8,079 nt of DNA from Alistipes sp. (GTDB lineage: Bacteria > Bacteroidota > Bacteroidia > Bacteroidales > Rikenellaceae), in contig JAAVIK010000001.1 of the NCBI GenBank assembly GCA_014796635.1, positions 215,357 to 223,435 of the forward strand, in the 5' to 3' direction. The number at the start of each line of letters is the position of its first letter. Position 1 is the stretch's first letter. Positions 1-6,682 of this stretch are shown one piece after another. A model generated the notes under the pieces. That model saw only the letters and a program-made list of their open reading frames with translations, searched no databases and was not told the origin of the DNA. The translations under genes were made by a program, and so were the position numbers.

Positions 1-4
1 CCGA

Positions 5-931
5 TCAGAGATTTACGTGGAGCGAGCCGGTTTTGTGCAGGCTCAGACGGATGGATATGGGACTTTTGTCGAGCGGCTTGCCCGGGTAGTAGCGCTGCAG
101 CTCCACCGGAACATGGATCGCCAGATCGGCCGTTCCGGTCAGCGCCCGCAGGTCCTCGGCATAGATCCGCGTCGGCTCGAGCTGCGTCGTCGTGTCAGGC
201 GCGATCGCAAAGGGTTCGATCTGCAGACCCGTAGGTACGAATACGGGCGAAAGGATCATACTCAGCGGCAGCGTACTCACCACATCGCCCGCGATGTAGA
301 GCGTATTCACCGGATCGGGCGTATCCGCCGGATCGAGATTCTCCGTCAGCATCTCCAGCGCTTCGCCCAGATCGACGGCGCCTATCTCATAATCGAGATC
401 GGAGACCTGCAGCAGGACGAGGAACTTGCGGGCCGTGGCTTCGGTCAGATCGCGGAGCTCCTCGCGGACGGCGAACTGCGTCACGAACAGCCGCGTGAAA
501 GCGGCTTTGTCCACCGTCGCCTCCGGCAGCCCCAGCATGCCGAGAAAATCCCGCTTGTAGCACCGCCATACCAGATCGGCCACTTTGTCCAGCTTCTGCT
601 CGTCGCGGCCCATTTCGTCGACCAGCGCACTCGTCAGACAGCCCAGATATTCGTCGTCGGCATACAACCTTTGGAAGTCGACATAATCCGTCCCGCCCGG
701 CAGCTGCGAGGGAAGCCAGATATCGGCTTCGGCCAGCATCTCCTGCAGCGATCCTTCGGTGTCGTGGATATCGTCGAGCAGGACCCTCACGGTCACCAGC
801 GGCGCCGCGAAGTGGGATTCGTCGTCGCCCAATGCGATTTTGTCCGCATCCAGGCGGCCGAGATCGTAGGCGTCGTCCACGCACGAAAGGGTCAGCAGAC
901 CCAGCAAACCGAGTAACAGCGTTCTTTTCAT
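5..931 (-). CDS. Bacteroidales surface-type lipoprotein of unknown function
   Basis: The 308-residue product begins with a lipoprotein signal peptide: MKR, a leucine-rich hydrophobic core (residues 4-16) and a lipid-attachment cysteine at C17 (context TLSC). This start was chosen because an in-frame ATG further upstream at 1066 would bury the signal peptide behind 45 residues read out of intergenic DNA and would lie upstream of the promoter. After C17 comes VDDAYDLGRLDAD, an acidic tract like the lipoprotein export signals that send Bacteroidetes lipoproteins to the cell surface, and like the 'DDxYDL..ID' start of many uncharacterised Bacteroidales lipoproteins. Residues about 86-175 look helical; those after about 205 look beta-rich. 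No catalytic motif is visible. I do not recognise a function; a cell-envelope location is inferred. It is divergent from uvrC, and nothing links the two functionally. The lipobox has T at -3 and L at -2, which is loose but tolerated in this phylum. The gene is complete, with stop TGA at 7-5. Confidence 0.85.
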   Translation of the reverse strand: MKRTLLLGLLGLLTLSCVDDAYDLGRLDADKIALGDDESHFAAPLVTVRVLLDDIHDTEGSLQEMLAEADIWLPSQLPGGTDYVDFQRLYADDEYLGCLTSALVDEMGRDEQKLDKVADLVWRCYKRDFLGMLGLPEATVDKAAFTRLFVTQFAVREELRDLTEATARKFLVLLQVSDLDYEIGAVDLGEALEMLTENLDPADTPDPVNTLYIAGDVVSTLPLSMILSPVFVPTGLQIEPFAIAPDTTTQLEPTRIYAEDLRALTGTADLAIHVPVELQRYYPGKPLDKSPISIRLSLHKTGSLHVNL

Positions 932-978
932 AAGCAGTTCGGGGTATTTCCGACAGGCTCTCCCTGCCGGCTTCCGTA

Positions 979-1009
979 CAAAGATAGGACTTCGGAGCCA
1001 TATTGCAAA
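979..1009 (-). promoter_or_regulatory. Bacteroidetes-type promoter of the lipoprotein gene
   Basis: Read on the minus strand, TTTG (1009-1006) is followed by exactly 19 bases and then TATCTTTG (986-979), a full match to the Bacteroidetes vegetative sigma consensus TTTG / TAnnTTTG. Transcription would start near 973, giving a leader of about 40 bases before the ATG at 931. This supports the chosen start codon and rules out the earlier in-frame ATG at 1066. Confidence 0.75.
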
Positions 1010-1037
1010 ATCCGGGCGGCAAGGTCTTTGGCTTCGC

Positions 1038-1106
1038 CGAAGATACTCAGCCTCGGCAATGCCCAAAATAAATTTGGCATTGCGCTCTCGCTTATTCGTA
1101 TCTTCG
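1038..1106. repeat. Nested palindromic intergenic element with outward promoter-like boxes
   Basis: Outer arms CGAAGATAC (1038-1046) and GTATCTTCG (1098-1106) are perfect 9-base inverted repeats. Inner arms GCAATGCCCAAA (1056-1067) and TTTGGCATTGC (1073-1083) pair over 11 bases with one bulged C. The outer left arm also overlaps a small palindrome, CTTCGCCGAAG (1032-1042). Both outer arms contain TATCTTCG pointing outward, one mismatch from the TAnnTTTG promoter box, and each has a TTTG upstream at 18 bases (minus) or 22 bases (plus). From memory, similar sequences (GAATAAGCGAG, AAATTTATTTT, GCCGAGG, GTATCTTCGGCGAAG) recur between genes in Bacteroidales genomes. It could be a dispersed repeat, a bidirectional promoter, or a regulatory structure. 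Confidence 0.55.
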
Positions 1107-1149
1107 ACTTCGTTTCAGGTATTCCGAAAAATACCTTTCACCTATCACT

Positions 1150-1182
1150 TTTCAACTTTCACCTTAATTTTTCGTATCTTTG
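1150..1182 (+). promoter_or_regulatory. Putative uvrC promoter, almost abutting the start codon
   Basis: TATCTTTG at 1175-1182 is a full match to the Bacteroidetes -7 box TAnnTTTG. TTTC at 1150-1153, 21 bases upstream, is a three-of-four match to the -33 TTTG. The region between is a pyrimidine-rich run with loosely repeated CACTTTTCA-like units (about 1138-1166). The box ends only 8 bases before the uvrC ATG, so a transcript from it would have almost no leader. A 10-base direct repeat, TTCGTATCTT, occurs both here (1171-1180) and at 1095-1104 in the upstream palindrome. Confidence 0.65.
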
Positions 1183-1190
1183 TAAAACTT

Positions 1191-3020
1191 ATGGCCGGAC
1201 AAGAAAAAAACGATCTCCGCCAGCAGGTAGCTCTGCTGCCCCTATCGCCAGGCGTCTACCAATTCGTAGACCGCTCGGGGACGATCATCTACGTGGGCAA
1301 AGCCAAGAGCCTGCGCAAGCGCGTATCGTCCTACTTCGTACAGAGCAAGGAGCACAGCCCCAAAGTCCGGGTGCTGGTGAAGCAGATCGTCGAAATCCGC
1401 CATATCGTGGTCGACAGCGAGACCGACGCCCTGCTTTTGGAAAACTCGCTCATCAAGACCCTGCAGCCGCGCTACAACATCCTGCTCAAGGACGACAAGA
1501 CCTACCCGTGGATCGTCGTGCGGCGCGAAAACTTTCCGCGCGTGCAGTCGACACGGCAGCTCATGCGCGACGGCTCGCAGTACTTCGGTCCCTACGGCTC
1601 GGTGATGATGCAGCACAGCGTGCTGGAGTTCATCCGCGAGGTCGTGCCGCTGCGCACATGCAAGCTCAACCTCGCGCCCGAAGCGATCGCGCGGGGCAAA
1701 TATTCCGTCTGCCTGCAGTACCACATAGGCAACTGCAAGGGTCCCTGCGTGGGCCGGCAGTCGGCAGAGGAGTACGACCGGCAGGTGGAGTTGGTGGTCT
1801 CGATCCTCAAGGGCGACCTGCGGCCCGTGCGCAGCTACTTGGAGAGCGAGATGGCGCGGGCGGCCGGCGAACTGAAGTTCGAGCAGGCGCAGCGCTACAA
1901 ACAGCGGATCGACGCGTTGGACCACTATGCCGGCCGGTCGGTGATCGTCAGCGCCCGCATCGTCGACGTCGACGTCTTCTCGCTGCTGCCCGACGACGAC
2001 GTGGCCTACTGCAACTTCGTGCGCATCCGCCACGGCTCGGTCGTGGGCGTCTCGACCGTGCGGCTCTCCACCGGCATCGGCGCCGACGAGCGCGACATGC
2101 TGACGCTGGCCATCCAGCACGCGGTCGAGCACATCGCCGGCGGCGAGCTGGCCCGCGAGGTGATCGTGCCGTTCCTGCCCTCGACGACGCTGTTGTTCGA
2201 CGGCGTGACATTCACCATTCCCAAGCGGGGCGAGAAGCTGGAACTGCTGGAGTTCTCGCAGAAAAGCGCCCGCATCTACCGCGCCGAGCAGCTCAAGAAT
2301 CTCGAAATCAAGAACCCCGAGCGGCATGCCGACCGGCTGATGAGCGCCATGCAGAAAGAGCTGGGTCTCGACCGCCAGCCGCGCCATATCGAGTGCTTCG
2401 ACAACTCCAACCTGCAGGGTTCCCATCCCGTCGCCTCGTGCGTCGTTTTCCGCGACGGCAAGCCCTCGCGCAAGGAGTACCGCCATTTCAACATCAAGAC
2501 GGTCGAAGGGCCCGACGACTACGCGTCGATGCGCGAAATCGTCTATCGCCGCTACAGCCGCTTGGTGGCCGAGGGTGCCGAGCTGCCCGATCTGATCATC
2601 GCCGACGGCGGCAAGGGGCAGATGGGAGCGATCCACGAAGTTCTGGAGCACCTGCAGCTCGACATCCCCATCGCCGGACTGGCCAAGGACAACCGCCACC
2701 GCACGGCCGAGCTGTATTGCGGCTACCCGCCCCTTTTAGTCGGCCTGCGTCCCACCTCGCCGATCTTCCACCTGCTGTCGCACATCCAGGAGGAGGTCCA
2801 CCGCTTCGCTATCTCGTTCCACCGCCAGAAGCGCAGCAAGGCATTCATCCACAGCGAGCTGGAGCAGATTCCGGGCGTCGGTGAAAAGACGATCCGCGAG
2901 TTGCTGCAGCATTTCCGCACCGTCGCCAAGGTCCGGGCTGCCAGCCCCGAAGAACTCTCCGCCTTGGTCGGCAGCGCCCGCGCCCGGAAAATCCACGACT
3001 TCTTCCACCCCGCCGTTTAG
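1191..3020 (+). CDS. uvrC: UvrABC excinuclease subunit C
   Basis: UvrC makes both incisions that excise a damaged oligonucleotide after UvrA and UvrB have located the lesion. The 609-residue product is full length. The N-terminal GIY-YIG nuclease (about 18-95) shows GVY (21-23), YVG (34-36), R42 and the metal-binding E84; it makes the 3' cut. Four cysteines (C157, C174, C182, C186) match the iron-sulfur ligands reported for UvrC. A UvrB-binding UVR motif lies near 215-243. The RNase H-like nuclease for the 5' cut has D404 in CFDNSN, D472 in IADGGKGQ and H537 in EEVHRFA. Helix-hairpin-helix DNA-binding motifs lie at about 556-595 (IPGVGEKT). The ATG at 1191 was chosen because the family's conserved start (LLPLSPGVYQF) follows closely; upstream in-frame residues come from promoter DNA. 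It is a single gene, convergent with pgi. No nuclease residue is missing. Confidence 0.97.
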   Translation: MAGQEKNDLRQQVALLPLSPGVYQFVDRSGTIIYVGKAKSLRKRVSSYFVQSKEHSPKVRVLVKQIVEIRHIVVDSETDALLLENSLIKTLQPRYNILLKDDKTYPWIVVRRENFPRVQSTRQLMRDGSQYFGPYGSVMMQHSVLEFIREVVPLRTCKLNLAPEAIARGKYSVCLQYHIGNCKGPCVGRQSAEEYDRQVELVVSILKGDLRPVRSYLESEMARAAGELKFEQAQRYKQRIDALDHYAGRSVIVSARIVDVDVFSLLPDDDVAYCNFVRIRHGSVVGVSTVRLSTGIGADERDMLTLAIQHAVEHIAGGELAREVIVPFLPSTTLLFDGVTFTIPKRGEKLELLEFSQKSARIYRAEQLKNLEIKNPERHADRLMSAMQKELGLDRQPRHIECFDNSNLQGSHPVASCVVFRDGKPSRKEYRHFNIKTVEGPDDYASMREIVYRRYSRLVAEGAELPDLIIADGGKGQMGAIHEVLEHLQLDIPIAGLAKDNRHRTAELYCGYPPLLVGLRPTSPIFHLLSHIQEEVHRFAISFHRQKRSKAFIHSELEQIPGVGEKTIRELLQHFRTVAKVRAASPEELSALVGSARARKIHDFFHPAV

Positions 3021-3058
3021 GCCGCCGGCAGACTTTCTCCGGTTCCCGGCCGCGCACG

Positions 3059-3087
3059 AAAAAGGGCGAACCCTTGCGGATTCGCCC
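3059..3087 (-). terminator. Intrinsic terminator of the gpsA-pgi operon
   Basis: On the minus strand, GGGCGAATCC (3087-3078), loop GCAA, and GGGTTCGCCC (3073-3064) form a 10-position stem with one A-C mismatch, followed at once by TTTTT (3063-3059). It begins 19 bases past the pgi stop. On the plus strand the hairpin is followed by CCGAACG rather than a T-run, so it should not work as an intrinsic terminator for uvrC. Confidence 0.85.
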
Positions 3088-3106
3088 CGAACGATATCGG
3101 TCCGGA

Positions 3107-4438
3107 TCAAAGGCGTGCCTTGATCGCTTTCGAGGCCTCCTCGTAGCCCGGCTTGTCCAGCAGCGCGAACATGTTTTTCTTGTAGGCTTCCACGCCCGGC
3201 TGGTCGAACGGATTCACGCCCAAGATATAGCCGCTGATGCCGCAGGCCTTCTCGAAGAAGTAAAGCAGGCCGCCGATCGTATGGGCGTCGATGCGCGGAA
3301 TCCCGATGCGGATGTTGGGTACGCCGCCGTCGACATGGGCCAGCTGCACGCCCAGCTCGGCCATGCGGTTGACCTCCGAGATGCGCTTGCCGGCCATGAA
3401 GTTCAGGCCGTCGAGATTCTCCTTGTCGGCCTCGATCTTCACTTCGTGCGCCGGCTCGCTCACCGAGATAATCGTCTCGAAAAGGGTCCGTTCGCCCTCT
3501 TGGATATACTGGCCCATCGAATGAAGATCGGCCGTGAGCGTCACGCTGGCCGGGAAGATGCCCTTGCCCTGCTTGCCCTCGCTCTCACCGTAAAGCTGCT
3601 TCCACCACTCGTTGACATACTGCAACTGCGGTTCGTAGGAACCGAGGATTTCGATCTTCTTACCGCCGGCATACAGCGCGTTGCGCACGGCCGCATAGAT
3701 CGCCGAGGGATTTTCGTCGAACGGCACTTTCTCGTCCGTCGCCTTTTCCATCTCCTGCGCACCGCGGACCAAGGCCCTGATATCCACCCCCGCAGCCGCC
3801 AGCGGCAGCAGACCCACCGGCGTGAGCACCGAGAAGCGGCCGCCCACGTCGTCGGGAATCACGAAAGTAGGATAGCCCTCGTTCGTCGCCAGCGTCTTCA
3901 GCGCGCCGCGCGCCTTGTCGGTCACGGCCACGATGCGTTCGGCCGCCTCGACCTTGCCGTAGCGTTTTTCGATTTCGGCCTTGATCAGACGGAACGCAAT
4001 GGCCGGCTCGGTCGTCGTGCCCGACTTGGAGATGACGATCGCCGCGATCGAGTGTTCTTTCGAGGCCTCCATCAGCGCATGGATGTAATCTTCCGAAATA
4101 TTCTGGCCTGCAAAGACCACCGTCGGATTCTTCTGCTCCTTGTGCAACAGCTTGAACGGATCGCTCATCGCTTCGAGCACCGCCTTGGCGCCGAGGTACG
4201 AGCCGCCGATGCCGATGCAGACGATCAGATCGGCTTTCGACCGCAGCTTGGCCGCCGCCGCTTCGATCGCTGCGAGGTCCGCATCCGAGATCGACGAGGG
4301 CAGGTGCACCCAGCCCAGGAAGTCGTTGCCGGCGCCCTTGCCCGAGTGGAGCAGCGCGTTGGCGGCCTGCGCCTCGGCTTTCATGTCGTCCGTCAGCGCA
4401 ACGCCCGTTTTGCGGATGTCGAGTGTCAGTGTTTTCAT
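3107..4438 (-). CDS. pgi: Glucose-6-phosphate isomerase
   Basis: The enzyme interconverts glucose-6-phosphate and fructose-6-phosphate in the cytoplasm, for glycolysis and gluconeogenesis. At 443 residues it belongs to the short bacterial form, like that of Bacillus, not the roughly 550-residue form of E. coli. Sugar-phosphate-binding segments are visible: GIGGSYLG (76-83) and SKSGTTTE (137-144). The family signatures are present: [11 protein letters not shown] (197-207) and [19 protein letters not shown] (403-421). Catalytic candidates are E285 in YGESEGK, H306 in DLHSMGQ and K420 near the C-terminus, all where the family has them. ATG at 4438 is 6 bases after the gpsA stop, so the two are almost certainly co-transcribed; no promoter is seen in front of pgi itself. 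A T-tailed hairpin follows the gene. Nothing is missing or unusual. Confidence 0.97.
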   Translation of the reverse strand: MKTLTLDIRKTGVALTDDMKAEAQAANALLHSGKGAGNDFLGWVHLPSSISDADLAAIEAAAAKLRSKADLIVCIGIGGSYLGAKAVLEAMSDPFKLLHKEQKNPTVVFAGQNISEDYIHALMEASKEHSIAAIVISKSGTTTEPAIAFRLIKAEIEKRYGKVEAAERIVAVTDKARGALKTLATNEGYPTFVIPDDVGGRFSVLTPVGLLPLAAAGVDIRALVRGAQEMEKATDEKVPFDENPSAIYAAVRNALYAGGKKIEILGSYEPQLQYVNEWWKQLYGESEGKQGKGIFPASVTLTADLHSMGQYIQEGERTLFETIISVSEPAHEVKIEADKENLDGLNFMAGKRISEVNRMAELGVQLAHVDGGVPNIRIGIPRIDAHTIGGLLYFFEKACGISGYILGVNPFDQPGVEAYKKNMFALLDKPGYEEASKAIKARL

Positions 4439-4444
4439 ACCGTA

Positions 4445-5470
4445 TCAGATTAATTTGGTTATCAGTTCTTTCATGCTCCGGCGCGCCGAGGCCTTTTCGT
4501 AGAGGATTTTGTAGACCGTCTCGGCAATGGGCATTTCGATCTTGTGGCGGGTGTTGATGTGGCGGATGCAGTCGGCGGCGAAATAGCCCTCCGCCACCAT
4601 CGTCATCTCGTTCAGAGCGCTTTTCACCGTGCATCCGTGGCCGATGAGCAGCCCCAGCCGGCGGTTGCGGCTGTGCACCGAATAGCAGGTCACCAAGAGG
4701 TCGCCCACATAGGCCGACACCAGCGTGTCGCGCGTATCCGGATAACTCTCGTCCAAGAAGCGCTTCATCTCGCCCGCGCTGTTGGCGATCAGCACCGCCA
4801 GGAAGTTGTCGCCGTAACCCAAGCCCACGGCTATGCCCACCGCCAGCGCATAGATGTTTTTCAGAATGGCCGCATACTCGATGCCGTAGAGGTCGGTGGC
4901 ATAGCTCAGCTTCACATAGGGCGTCGCGAATTTTTCGCCGATCAGCCGCGCATTGTCCGGATCGGTGCAGACCACCGTCAGGTAGGTCAGCTTCCCGCGC
5001 GCCACCTCCTCCGCATGCGAGGGGCCCGTCACCAATCCCAGCTGTTTGTACGACACCCCGTAATGGTCGTGCATATATTCCACCACCGTCGTGTAGTCGC
5101 CCGGGATAATTCCCTTGATCGCCGAAACCACGAACTTGTCCGCCAACGGCTCGGTCAGCGGCGCCAGAAACTCTTTCAGATAGGCCGACGGCGCCGCCAG
5201 CACCACGATCTCGGCACCGCGCACCACCTCGTCGAGGTCGTCCGAGACGTCGATGCGCGTCATGTCGAACTCCGCATCGCTCAGATAGCGCGGGTTGCGG
5301 CCCTCGGTGCGCAGCCCCTCCAGCACTTCCGGATTGCGGACGTACCAGCCCACCTTCGCCTCGTTGGCCGCCAGCAGGCCCACGATCGCCGTGGCCCAGC
5401 TTCCGTAGCCGATCACGGCGCAGCGGGCGTTCTTCTCTATTTTGTATTCCATTCGCTTCTGTTTTGCCAT
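4445..5470 (-). CDS. gpsA: Glycerol-3-phosphate dehydrogenase [NAD(P)+]
   Basis: GpsA reduces dihydroxyacetone phosphate to sn-glycerol-3-phosphate, the backbone for phospholipid synthesis, in the cytoplasm. From the first ATG the product has 341 residues. The N-terminal Rossmann fold has GYGSWATA (21-28), where most homologues read GxGxWGTA, then AAPSAYL (92-98) and SAIKG (116-120). GPSHAEE (149-155) is the family signature. The C-terminal helical domain holds K204 in LKNIYA, the catalytic lysine, GLGYGDN (216-222), and SRNRRLG (267-273). The usual TRGLxE segment reads ANSAGEMKRF, which I believe is normal for Bacteroidetes. The start is uncertain: a second ATG at 5452 (codon 7, MEYKIEKN) gives 335 residues and fits the candidate promoter better. 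It is first in an operon with pgi and divergent from mreB. From memory, lysS often precedes this pair in Bacteroides; it does not here. Confidence 0.95.
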   Translation of the reverse strand: MAKQKRMEYKIEKNARCAVIGYGSWATAIVGLLAANEAKVGWYVRNPEVLEGLRTEGRNPRYLSDAEFDMTRIDVSDDLDEVVRGAEIVVLAAPSAYLKEFLAPLTEPLADKFVVSAIKGIIPGDYTTVVEYMHDHYGVSYKQLGLVTGPSHAEEVARGKLTYLTVVCTDPDNARLIGEKFATPYVKLSYATDLYGIEYAAILKNIYALAVGIAVGLGYGDNFLAVLIANSAGEMKRFLDESYPDTRDTLVSAYVGDLLVTCYSVHSRNRRLGLLIGHGCTVKSALNEMTMVAEGYFAADCIRHINTRHKIEMPIAETVYKILYEKASARRSMKELITKLI

Positions 5471-5472
5471 TA

Positions 5473-5480
5473 CAAAGTAA
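5473..5480 (-). promoter_or_regulatory. gpsA: Candidate gpsA promoter box (weak)
   Basis: On the minus strand TTACTTTG matches TAnnTTTG at seven of eight positions. No TTTG lies at the expected 19-21 base distance; the nearest, at 5496-5493, is only 12 bases away. The box ends 2 bases before the first ATG, so transcription would begin within or after that codon. A second candidate, TATTTTTTG (5501-5493), has a one-base longer gap and would leave a leader of about 15-20 bases to the ATG at 5470. The surrounding 5471-5525 is strikingly AT-rich for this genome. Confidence 0.35.
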
Positions 5481-5525
5481 ATAAAAAAATCTCAAAAAAT
5501 ATAAAATTATTTGGCAGCTTTTTCC

Positions 5526-5533
5526 TACCTTTG
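5526..5533 (+). promoter_or_regulatory. mreB: Promoter box of the mreBCD operon
   Basis: TACCTTTG is a full match to the Bacteroidetes -7 box TAnnTTTG. The expected -33 TTTG at about 19-21 bases is absent; a TTTG at 5510-5513 is only 12 bases away. An A/T-rich stretch lies immediately upstream. Transcription would start near 5539, about 100 bases before the mreB ATG. Confidence 0.55.
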
Positions 5534-5539
5534 TCGGGG

Positions 5540-5640
5540 TAGCCGCGCCCCGCGGCGGCCGGGCGGGTCCGACCGTCGGGCAGGCGGGTGCGGTCTCTCC
5601 GGCAACAAGCAAGAAGCGAACAAGTTACGAAAACAGTCTT
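5540..5640 (+). promoter_or_regulatory. mreB: GC-rich structured 5' leader of mreB
   Basis: The predicted leader opens with a strong hairpin: GCCGCG (5542-5547), loop CCC, CGCGGC (5551-5556), a perfect 6-bp stem. A second hairpin, CCGA/TCGG (5569-5572 and 5576-5579), competes with a longer-range pairing of GACCG (5571-5575) with CGGTC (5591-5595). From about 5601 the sequence turns A-rich and unstructured up to the ATG, as is common before Bacteroidetes starts. I do not recognise a known riboswitch. It may affect stability or translation of the mre transcript. Confidence 0.4.
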
Positions 5641-6660
5641 ATGGGAGTATTTTCTTTGACACAGGAGTTGGCCGTCGACCTCGGCACGGCCAACACGCTC
5701 ATCCTCTATAACGACAAGGTCGTCGTCGACGAACCCTCGATCGTGGCGCTCGACGTCCATACGGGCAAGCTGGTCGCCATCGGCAGCCAGGCGCGCAACA
5801 TGCACGAGAAGACCAACCCCAACATCAAGACCATCCGCCCGCTCAAGGACGGCGTCATCGCCGACTTCAACGCCACGGAGCTCATGCTCCGCGGCATGCT
5901 CAAGAAGGTCAAGACTTCGGGCAGTCTCTTCGCGCCGTCGCTGCGCATGGTCATCTGCATCCCGTCGGGCTCGACCAACGTCGAAATCCGCGCCGTGCGC
6001 GACTCCGCCGAGCACGCCGGCGGCCGCGAGGTCTACATGATCTACGAACCCATGGCCGCCGCCTTGGGCGCCGGTCTCGACGTCGAGGCGCCCGAGGGCA
6101 ACATGGTCATCGACATCGGCGGCGGCACGTCGGAGATCGCCTGCATCTCGCTCGGCGGCATCGTCTGCTCCGAGTCGGTCAACGTCGCCGGCGACGTCTT
6201 CACCAACGACATCCAGAGCTACGTCCGCCAGCAGCACAACATCCGCATCGGCGAACGTACGGCCGAGGCGATCAAGTGTTCGGTCGGCGCGGCCGTCTCC
6301 GACCTCGACGACGAACCCGAGGATTTCGTCGTCACGGGTCCCAACATGCTCACGGCCCTGCCGCAGACCGTCTCGCTCTCCTACAGCGAAATCGCCTACG
6401 CCCTCGAGAAGTCGCTCACCAAGATCGATGCGGCCCTAATGAAGGTCCTCGAATCCATGCCGCCCGAGCTCTATGCCGACATCGTCAAGAACGGCATCTA
6501 TCTGGCCGGCGGCGGCGCCCTCATCAAGGGGCTCGACCGACGTCTCACGGAGAAGACCGGCATTCCGTTCCACCTGGCCGAGGACCCGCTGCGCGCCATC
6601 GCCCGCGGTACGGGCATCGCGCTGAAGAACATCAACCGCTTCTCGTTCCTCATGAAGTAA
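5641..6660 (+). CDS. mreB: Rod shape-determining protein MreB (actin homologue)
   Basis: MreB is the bacterial actin that polymerises beneath the inner membrane and positions the elongation machinery for peptidoglycan synthesis. The 339-residue product is the usual length. Nucleotide-binding motifs of the actin/Hsp70 fold are in order: phosphate-1 loop DLGTANT (13-19), the segment EPMAAALGAG (136-145) with the E thought to activate the hydrolytic water, phosphate-2 loop DIGGGTSE (158-165), and adenosine-binding LAGGGALIKGLD (288-299). The start MGVFSLTQ is typical of the family, and the ATG is the first in frame after the leader. No Shine-Dalgarno sequence is visible. It heads mreB-mreC-mreD. 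In Bacteroides I recall purH upstream of mreB; here the upstream neighbour is the divergent gpsA. A hairpin follows the stop and could keep MreB more abundant than MreC and MreD. Confidence 0.97.
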   Translation: MGVFSLTQELAVDLGTANTLILYNDKVVVDEPSIVALDVHTGKLVAIGSQARNMHEKTNPNIKTIRPLKDGVIADFNATELMLRGMLKKVKTSGSLFAPSLRMVICIPSGSTNVEIRAVRDSAEHAGGREVYMIYEPMAAALGAGLDVEAPEGNMVIDIGGGTSEIACISLGGIVCSESVNVAGDVFTNDIQSYVRQQHNIRIGERTAEAIKCSVGAAVSDLDDEPEDFVVTGPNMLTALPQTVSLSYSEIAYALEKSLTKIDAALMKVLESMPPELYADIVKNGIYLAGGGALIKGLDRRLTEKTGIPFHLAEDPLRAIARGTGIALKNINRFSFLMK

Positions 6661-6664
6661 CGTT

Positions 6665-6676
6665 CTTTCCGGAAAG
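6665..6676. repeat. 12-bp perfect palindrome after mreB
   Basis: CTTTCCGGAAAG reads the same on both strands and lies 4 bases after the mreB stop, followed by TTTT (6677-6680). It could be a dimeric-protein binding site or chance; it has no loop, so it is a poor RNA hairpin. Confidence 0.4.
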
Positions 6677-6682
6677 TTTTGC

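Noticed and set aside
17..916. Open frame of 299 codons on the plus strand opposite the lipoprotein gene
   Set aside because: The minus-strand frame has a signal peptide, lipobox and matching promoter; this frame has none and shows the R/Q/H-rich composition of an antisense shadow.
1056..1083. Inner palindrome read as a terminator for one of the flanking genes
   Set aside because: It lies between divergent gene starts, downstream of neither gene, and has no adjacent T-run after the stem.
1138..1166. Short pyrimidine-rich repeats resembling CACTTTTCA, considered as a CRISPR-like or tandem repeat array
   Set aside because: The units are degenerate, only two or three occur, and there are no regular spacers; this is low-complexity sequence common before Bacteroidetes promoters.
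1028..2884. Open frame of 618 codons in a second plus-strand frame over uvrC
   Set aside because: The overlapping frame encodes full-length UvrC with all catalytic residues; this one is arginine/proline-rich noise starting in intergenic DNA.
3074..4453. Long open frame (459 codons) on the plus strand opposite pgi
   Set aside because: It lies wholly antisense to a clearly identified enzyme, is rich in H, R and D typical of mirrored GC-biased codons, has no family motif and no promoter or start context.
3660..5612. Open frame of 650 codons on the minus strand spanning pgi and gpsA in another frame
   Set aside because: It overlaps two genuine genes, is extremely rich in G, R and A, and runs through intergenic DNA. 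It is a by-product of high GC.
5511..5711. Possible small upstream reading frame in the mreB leader (66 codons)
   Set aside because: Its start lies upstream of the predicted transcription start and it overlaps mreB out of frame; the sequence is basic and low-complexity with no support as a peptide.
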